DNA of 52,064 nucleotides from Candidatus Poribacteria bacterium (GTDB lineage Bacteria; Poribacteria; WGA-4E; WGA-3G): the NCBI GenBank assembly GCA_009839745.1, contig VXPE01000054.1:1-52064 (forward strand), read 5' to 3'. The translations under genes and the position numbers were made by a program. The notes below the pieces were generated by a model. The model saw only the letters and a list, made by a program, of their open reading frames with translations. It was not told the origin of the DNA and ran no database searches. This document shows positions 47,643-52,064 of this stretch, piece after piece. Positions within the stretch are counted from its first letter, which is position 1, and the number at the start of each line of letters is the position of its first letter.

Positions 47643-48305
47643 TTAATTCAGTCCACCTATCATCGGGACAAAACGGACAGGAATAATCTCAGTGGTTTCG
47701 AGAGATAATCCTGAATTCTCATCGGTTTGGCGTCCTTTTTGAATTAAAAGGAGATTTTGCTCGGAACCGCCGACAGGGATTACCATCCTACCGCCGGGTT
47801 TGAGTTGCTGAATGAGTCGCTTCGGCACGTTCGGAGGTGCTGCCGCGACAAGCACAGCATCATAAGGGGCGTGTTCTTGCCAACCGTAATACCCATCTCC
47901 TTTTTTGAGATGAACGTTCCGATAGTCGAGTGCCTCTAATCGCGCTTTCGCACTTTTGACCAGTCCGGGTATAATCTCAACGGAATAAACCTCTCTCGCC
48001 AATTCTGCCAGCACCGCTGTTTGATAGCCACACCCCGTTCCGATCTCAAGAACTTTTGAAGTTAGGGTGAGCTGAAGCAAATCCGTCATCAATGCCACGA
48101 TATAGGGTTGCGAGATCGTTTGATCACAATCGATCGGTAACGCCCCATCCTGATATGCCACATTCAGATACTGCGGTTTTACAAACAGATGCCGCTCCAC
48201 CTTCCGCATAACAGCGAGGACTCGCGGATTGTGGATGCCACGCGCTTCAATCTGATTTCGAACCATTTTGCGACGTAGTGTCGTGTAGTTCTTGGCGAAG
48301 AGCAT
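47643..48305 (-). CDS. pcm: Protein-L-isoaspartate O-methyltransferase
   Basis: A 220-aa SAM-dependent enzyme that repairs isoaspartyl damage in proteins. Motifs: MVRNQIEARGIHNPRVLAVM, TISQPYIVALM, the SAM loop VLEIGTGCGYQTAVLAEL, YSVEIIPGLV and GGRMVIPVGG. Length matches the family. Cytoplasmic. It lies between the barrel-SppA and PorV-like genes on the same strand. No strong Shine-Dalgarno. Confidence 0.95.
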   Translation of the reverse strand: MLFAKNYTTLRRKMVRNQIEARGIHNPRVLAVMRKVERHLFVKPQYLNVAYQDGALPIDCDQTISQPYIVALMTDLLQLTLTSKVLEIGTGCGYQTAVLAELAREVYSVEIIPGLVKSAKARLEALDYRNVHLKKGDGYYGWQEHAPYDAVLVAAAPPNVPKRLIQQLKPGGRMVIPVGGSEQNLLLIQKGRQTDENSGLSLETTEIIPVRFVPMIGGLN

Positions 48306-48310
48306 CTTTT

Positions 48311-48412
48311 TAGTAGTGGTCAGTCGTCAGTACAGATTTTTTTCAAAAATCCTTTCAGTTTTCAGTCAAGAGATGTTCGTTTAACTGATAACCGATAACT
48401 GACAGCTGACGC
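48311..48412 (+). repeat. Heptamer-type element, inverted copy
   Basis: GTCAGTACAGATTTTTTTCA, AAAATCCTTTCAGTTTTCAG, then AACTGATAACCGATAACTGA and CAGCTGACGCC. It ends exactly at the stop codon of the sppA-like gene (TAG in GAATAGGCGTCAG). Same modules as 43869-44003 in reverse order. Shorter runs of the heptamer lie at 31545, 42661, 50925 and 51050. Confidence 0.65.
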
Positions 48413-50911
48413 CTATTCCACACTTATATGATAAGGCATGAGCAGAAATAATCGATGTTTCCTGATTATATTTAGGAGTCTCGCGGTGGTGCTCAAGCCA
48501 CCGTACTGTGTAATAAACTGCAGCCGAGACTCAGTCTCCACATCTTTATCCTCCGTGCGCAAGTTTCCTACAGAGGAGACCTGTGGAACACTGTTCTTAA
48601 AGGAATTCGGGGTTACAAACCCCTCCCGCAATAACGAGATTAACGGAAGTCCGAGGTTGTTGAGTAGTTGTGACATCCATGTCTTTTTCGGAAATTCGAC
48701 GACCTCAACTGATTTTCCACCCAATTCTGCGTGCTCTCGCGCGATTGCGATAGCGAGGCTTAAACCACCCAACTCGTCCACAAGTCCATTCTCCTTTGCT
48801 TGTCTACCTGACCAGATGCGTCCTCGCCCCAGTCTATCTACATCCTCGACTGTGAGTTCGGTCCGCCCGAGCGCCACCTTTTTAACGAAATCGCCATAAA
48901 TCTCTTTAATCTGTTTCTGGACGATCGCTTTTTCAGCAAGTGGATAGTCCCCGTAATCTGTGTAAAAATCAGCGTGCTCTCCCCGTTTGAGGATCTCTTT
49001 ACGGATGCCGAGTTTTTCATAAAGCCCTTTGAAACTATACTTACCGCCAACAACGCCGATAGACCCCGTAATTGTTCCAGGTTCAGCAACGATCACGTTC
49101 GCGGGCGCAGCGATGTAATACCCACCTGATGCCGCCACATTCCCCATTGACACCACGAATGGTTTCACCTCTTTGAGTTTTATCAACTCACGCCATATAA
49201 TATCAGCGGCAACAACAAGCCCACCGCCACTGTCAATTCGCAACACAACTGCTTTTATGGAATCGTCGTCTTTTACCCACTTGATAATATCTGTAATTGT
49301 GTCCGCTCCCATCACCTGAGTGCCCATTAAGGGATCGACGAAACTATCACCCGTCAACATCAATCCTTCAGCCTTAATGATTGCGATCTTCGGTTTTGGC
49401 ACCTGCCACTCTTGTGGGGACAGTCCACTTCTTAGGTATCCACTCAGCGGCACTAAATCGGTTTTGGCATCAGTGAGTTCAGTCACAACATCATGCAATT
49501 CATCTTCATAGACGAGTCTATCCACCAGTTCAATCGCAAAGGCTTGACGTGCTGTGTAAGGTCCAGCGTCGATACGTTCTTTGACGTTTTCACGCGTCCA
49601 TCCACGTCCGGTTCCGATTGCCGTTACGAGTTGTTCATAGAGGTCATCCAAAATGATGTTTTGGATCTCGCGGTGTGCTTCGGACATTTCGCGCCGAGTG
49701 AACGCCTCGGATGCGGATTTATATTCACCGAAATGCTCAAGATCCGCCCGAATACCGAGCATGTCTAACGCGCCTTTGTAGAAGGAACGCTCCGTGCGTA
49801 TACCAATTAACCGGACCTCAGCAGATGGATGGATCAGAATACCGTCACACACAGACGCGACAATATAGTCGCCAGTGGAACAATTAGAGAGATAGCAGAG
49901 CACAATACGGCCAGACTCCCTAAAATCCAAGATGGCATCTGACATCTCTTGCAGCTGCGCAATACCGTAACCACTTCCGTTGATGCGGACAAGAACCCCA
50001 GCGACATCGTCATCCCATTTTGCGATAGGTAGGACCCGTTGGATGGAGCGCATTGGTAAGTCAAGGAACGTCCTGCGGCGGGGCAGCGGTTTGGCTATCG
50101 GTGCATTGGAAAAATGAAAATAGCCAACACCCGACCATGCTTCTCGATTGTTGTCAAAGGCGTTCCCGGTTCCAAATCCCCAATTTCCGATATTTACACC
50201 GAAACGCACATCAAAGCTCAGGTCGTTATTTACGGTGCCACGGAGCATGAATTCGCGAATAGGACGGACCTCCAAAGCGTACTGGAGTTCTACACCCTCA
50301 ATACCTTGCGTTTTCTGCATGTCAATTGAGAGCGTTGCGCGCCAGGTTCCCGGACGGAGTGCTACCCCTAAATCGTAAGTACGTCCGAGTTTTTCTCCAA
50401 GCAATTTAGGACGATTGAGATCGCGTGCCGTTGCGCCAATCGAGAAATAACGTCGTCGATACATTAAACCCATGGAGAGCGAACGGAATCTGTCATATCC
50501 CGTATTGTCCGAATTCATCCAACTATAACTCGTTCCCCAATAGAGTGTACTTCCGAGGTGATACCCCCCCGAAAATGTATAGCGCGTGAAATCGGTATCG
50601 GCATCGGCGGTGCCGAATTCTATACCGAAACCTGCGCCTGGGACAGCAAGAAAGAACGCATCGTCGCCAGCCCAATCGCTTTGATATGTTCGGAGGTAGT
50701 ATAAATTCAGGCCGCGTCCCGCGGCAAGTCCGGCTGGATTAAAGAAGGTAGCGAGGGCATCATCGCTCATAGCAATGGAGCTTGAAGGCAAGTGGGTACG
50801 CGCCTTTGGCGGCGCAGCGACACACAATGTGCTTATCCCACAAATGAACACTGCGGAGATAACATTTCTACCGATATGCCCTAAATGCTTGCGAAATAAA
50901 ACTGGAACCAT
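48413..50911 (-). CDS. Outer-membrane barrel fused to SppA-type serine peptidase
   Basis: An 832-aa fusion. After the signal peptide, residues about 36-275 form a PorV-like barrel (SDDALATFFNPAGLAAGRGL, then alternating strands such as FSGGYHLGSTLYWGTSYSW). Two SppA/S49 domains follow. The first carries the general base Lys in FGEYKSASEAFTR; the second carries the catalytic Ser in VAASGGYYIAAPA and GTITGSIGVVGG. Normal SppA (about 600 aa) is inner-membrane bound and degrades signal peptides; the barrel suggests this one sits at the outer membrane, active side in the periplasm. The C-terminal tail (REGFVTPNSF) is coded by a REP element. No Shine-Dalgarno. Confidence 0.88.
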   Translation of the reverse strand: MVPVLFRKHLGHIGRNVISAVFICGISTLCVAAPPKARTHLPSSSIAMSDDALATFFNPAGLAAGRGLNLYYLRTYQSDWAGDDAFFLAVPGAGFGIEFGTADADTDFTRYTFSGGYHLGSTLYWGTSYSWMNSDNTGYDRFRSLSMGLMYRRRYFSIGATARDLNRPKLLGEKLGRTYDLGVALRPGTWRATLSIDMQKTQGIEGVELQYALEVRPIREFMLRGTVNNDLSFDVRFGVNIGNWGFGTGNAFDNNREAWSGVGYFHFSNAPIAKPLPRRRTFLDLPMRSIQRVLPIAKWDDDVAGVLVRINGSGYGIAQLQEMSDAILDFRESGRIVLCYLSNCSTGDYIVASVCDGILIHPSAEVRLIGIRTERSFYKGALDMLGIRADLEHFGEYKSASEAFTRREMSEAHREIQNIILDDLYEQLVTAIGTGRGWTRENVKERIDAGPYTARQAFAIELVDRLVYEDELHDVVTELTDAKTDLVPLSGYLRSGLSPQEWQVPKPKIAIIKAEGLMLTGDSFVDPLMGTQVMGADTITDIIKWVKDDDSIKAVVLRIDSGGGLVVAADIIWRELIKLKEVKPFVVSMGNVAASGGYYIAAPANVIVAEPGTITGSIGVVGGKYSFKGLYEKLGIRKEILKRGEHADFYTDYGDYPLAEKAIVQKQIKEIYGDFVKKVALGRTELTVEDVDRLGRGRIWSGRQAKENGLVDELGGLSLAIAIAREHAELGGKSVEVVEFPKKTWMSQLLNNLGLPLISLLREGFVTPNSFKNSVPQVSSVGNLRTEDKDVETESRLQFITQYGGLSTTARLLNIIRKHRLFLLMPYHISVE
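48602..48627. repeat. GGAG-REP inside the sppA-like gene
   Basis: An exact copy of the 26 bases at 47614-47639, here translated on the minus strand as REGFVTPNS near the C-terminus of the barrel-SppA protein. Confidence 0.85.
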
Positions 50912-50945
50912 TTTTTTATGGCACTGATAACTGATAATTGATAAC

Positions 50946-51050
50946 TTTTATAGTAGCATCCGTAATTACTGTTACACCAGATTCGTGCGGTTAGAAACTG
51001 CCCCTACCGGGGGTGTGCAGATATTTTCTTCGGGCTTTACTATAATAAAA
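50946..51050. repeat. MITE-like inverted repeat with central REP
   Basis: Ends TTTTATAGTA (50946-50955) and TTTACTATAA (51036-51045), the same as at 30503-30637. Centre GTGCGGTT-AGA-AACTGCCC-CTAC (50985-51007), matching the hairpin at 1468. It lies between the sppA-like and PhyH-like genes with heptamer repeats on both sides. Confidence 0.75.
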
Positions 51051-51119
51051 CTGATAACCGAAAACTGACACCTATAAAATACCACAAAATCGTAAGGATT
51101 GCAATGGAAACACCAAAAC

Positions 51120-51935
51120 CTATGCGCGTCGGGCATATTGCGGAAACAATTCGTCATGAATGTCGCTACATTGCTGGAGATGGGTCTGTCGTTCGGTGTC
51201 TGCAGTGTCAACCATTGTCGGGAAATACATTCCCGCGCCCGTTTCAATGTTATATCCGCCTGCCGAATGGACGCTTAAGTACTGATGCAGCGTTTCTAAA
51301 TCCGGTTCGGTCGTGCAATGTTGCGTGCAATTCATCGTGAACATCCGCCGTCGGGTTCCGCCTCCAAACGCTGCATGATAGGTGTCATGGTTGAAAATCA
51401 CGACATCACCGGGTGTGCTTTCCAAAGCGATGCTGGTCGGAAAATCACGCGGATGGATACCGTATAACGCCTCTGATTGATTTGGGTCAATCTTTTCCGC
51501 TCTGACAAAGTGTGCGGGGTTTTGGCTGCCGGGAATGATACGTAAACATCCGGTGTCTTTCGTCAAGGGATCGAGGTAAAACGCCACCTTACACGCGAAG
51601 AGGCATCCCCAACTGCCATCCGGATGCCAACCGGTGTCGCCGGTGTAATAGTTCCCGTCGCCGCCAGCGTAGTTGAAGTCTTTACCGATCACACCCCCAA
51701 TGAGTCCTTTAACCCGTTCATCGTCGAGCAACGTGCAGAGGCGAGGCCGATGTTCAATCGGGCCCCCGAACATTGTGCGGCGTGTTCCATCATGATCTTT
51801 GCCGCCCCCACATTCTTGGATTGATATTTCAAATTCTTCGATAATCCATTCCATCTCGCTTGGGGCAAACATGCCGGGTATTGCAAGATAGCCGAAGGTA
51901 TTGAAAAAATTCACCTGATATTCTGTCAATTCCAT
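51120..51935 (-). CDS. Phytanoyl-CoA dioxygenase-like oxygenase, second copy
   Basis: A 271-aa Fe(II)/2-oxoglutarate oxygenase of the PhyH family. His/Asp in GDTGWHPDGSWG, distal His in HDTYHAAFGGG, and Arg in GTRRRMFTMNC form the metal and cosubstrate site. The N-terminus LTEYQVNFFNTFGYLAIPGM is typical. The start is at MELTEYQ (51935), immediately after SR2 copy 3, which supplies AGGAG; codons upstream are the repeat. Only distantly related to the PhyH gene at 30661, so the two probably act on different substrates. Confidence 0.87.
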   Translation of the reverse strand: MELTEYQVNFFNTFGYLAIPGMFAPSEMEWIIEEFEISIQECGGGKDHDGTRRTMFGGPIEHRPRLCTLLDDERVKGLIGGVIGKDFNYAGGDGNYYTGDTGWHPDGSWGCLFACKVAFYLDPLTKDTGCLRIIPGSQNPAHFVRAEKIDPNQSEALYGIHPRDFPTSIALESTPGDVVIFNHDTYHAAFGGGTRRRMFTMNCTQHCTTEPDLETLHQYLSVHSAGGYNIETGAGMYFPTMVDTADTERQTHLQQCSDIHDELFPQYARRA

Positions 51936-51984
51936 ATTTTTAACTATTGCTCCTGGGCTGTGCTCCATTACATTACGCACAGGT
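51933..51984 (-). repeat. SR2 start-site repeat, copy 3
   Basis: On the minus strand CTGTGC (51982-51977), loop GTAATGTAATGGA, GCACAG (51963-51958), then CCCAGGAGCAATAGTTAAAA and ATATGG. The stem differs from copy 1 at two positions per arm, but pairing is kept; the 13-nt loop is identical. AGGAG acts as Shine-Dalgarno. The remaining 80 bases to the window end show nothing identifiable. Confidence 0.8.
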
Positions 51985-52064
51985 TTTTGGCTAATTTCAT
52001 GCTGCATTCAAGGCGGTAACGATTTTTAATAGAAGAGTATGTCCGACTATTCCCAGCGCGCCCA

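Overview
The window (about 52 kb, GC a little under 50%) reads as a chromosomal contig from an uncultured Gram-negative bacterium. The mix of phytanoyl-CoA-dioxygenase-like oxygenases, a sulfatase-like hydrolase, WD40/TPR/Ycf48 repeat proteins, a PorV-type barrel, a beta-barrel/SppA fusion and FlgD-like C-terminal domains fits Candidatus Poribacteria (sponge-associated) or a close relative. This placement is inferred from gene content; there is no rRNA, tRNA or CRISPR array that I can recognise.

Layout. 1-9.8 kb is accessory: an IS5-like insertion sequence with a frameshifted transposase, an iteron-like 21-bp tandem array, a textbook sigma-54 promoter motif, a small exported protein, a pair of related membrane/lipoprotein genes, an AAA ATPase fused to a PD-(D/E)xK nuclease, a TPR protein with the remnant of a second copy, and a single-chain nuclease-methyltransferase. 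9.8-19.7 kb is mainly housekeeping: a leaderless glycosyltransferase, a DUF368/PopT lipid-carrier flippase, NAD kinase, RecN, a fused indolepyruvate:ferredoxin oxidoreductase, AroE and ZapA. 19.8-26.5 kb is envelope-related: an M48 protease, an OmpA-like lipoprotein, a barrel protein, an O-antigen-ligase-like protein, and a sulfatase-fold enzyme with Thr at the catalytic position. 26.6-38.7 kb holds a WD40 protein, a Cys-rich exported peptide, an MDR dehydrogenase, a PhyH-like oxygenase, a sugar-1-phosphate nucleotidyltransferase, RsgA, a TIM-barrel isomerase, two small unknowns, a cis-prenyltransferase and a large DUF6785-like membrane protein. 38.8-52 kb, all on the minus strand, holds a P-type ATPase homologue without its catalytic motifs, homoserine kinase, an aminotransferase, Ycf48-like, FN3/FlgD-like and PorV-like proteins, Pcm, a barrel-SppA fusion and a second PhyH-like oxygenase.

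The most unusual feature is the repeat landscape. (1) A family I call SR1 (7 copies) has the core CCGAACCGCAAGGAA followed by ATTAAAA. It carries its own Shine-Dalgarno and usually ends on, or close to, the start codon of the next gene. Where it lies in an open frame it encodes a conserved peptide (TERH...EPQG.IK); in NAD kinase it is an in-frame internal insertion. (2) A family I call SR2 (3 copies) places a hairpin just upstream of start codons; two copies show compensatory stem changes around an identical 13-nt loop. (3) GTAG/GGAG-hairpin REP-like elements occur alone, inside coding sequences, at the head of some SR1 copies, and at the centre of larger MITE-like inverted repeats. No RAYT transposase is visible here, so the mobiliser would be elsewhere. 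Together these suggest a genome in which dispersed repeats are reused as translation-initiation regions and occasionally as protein sequence.
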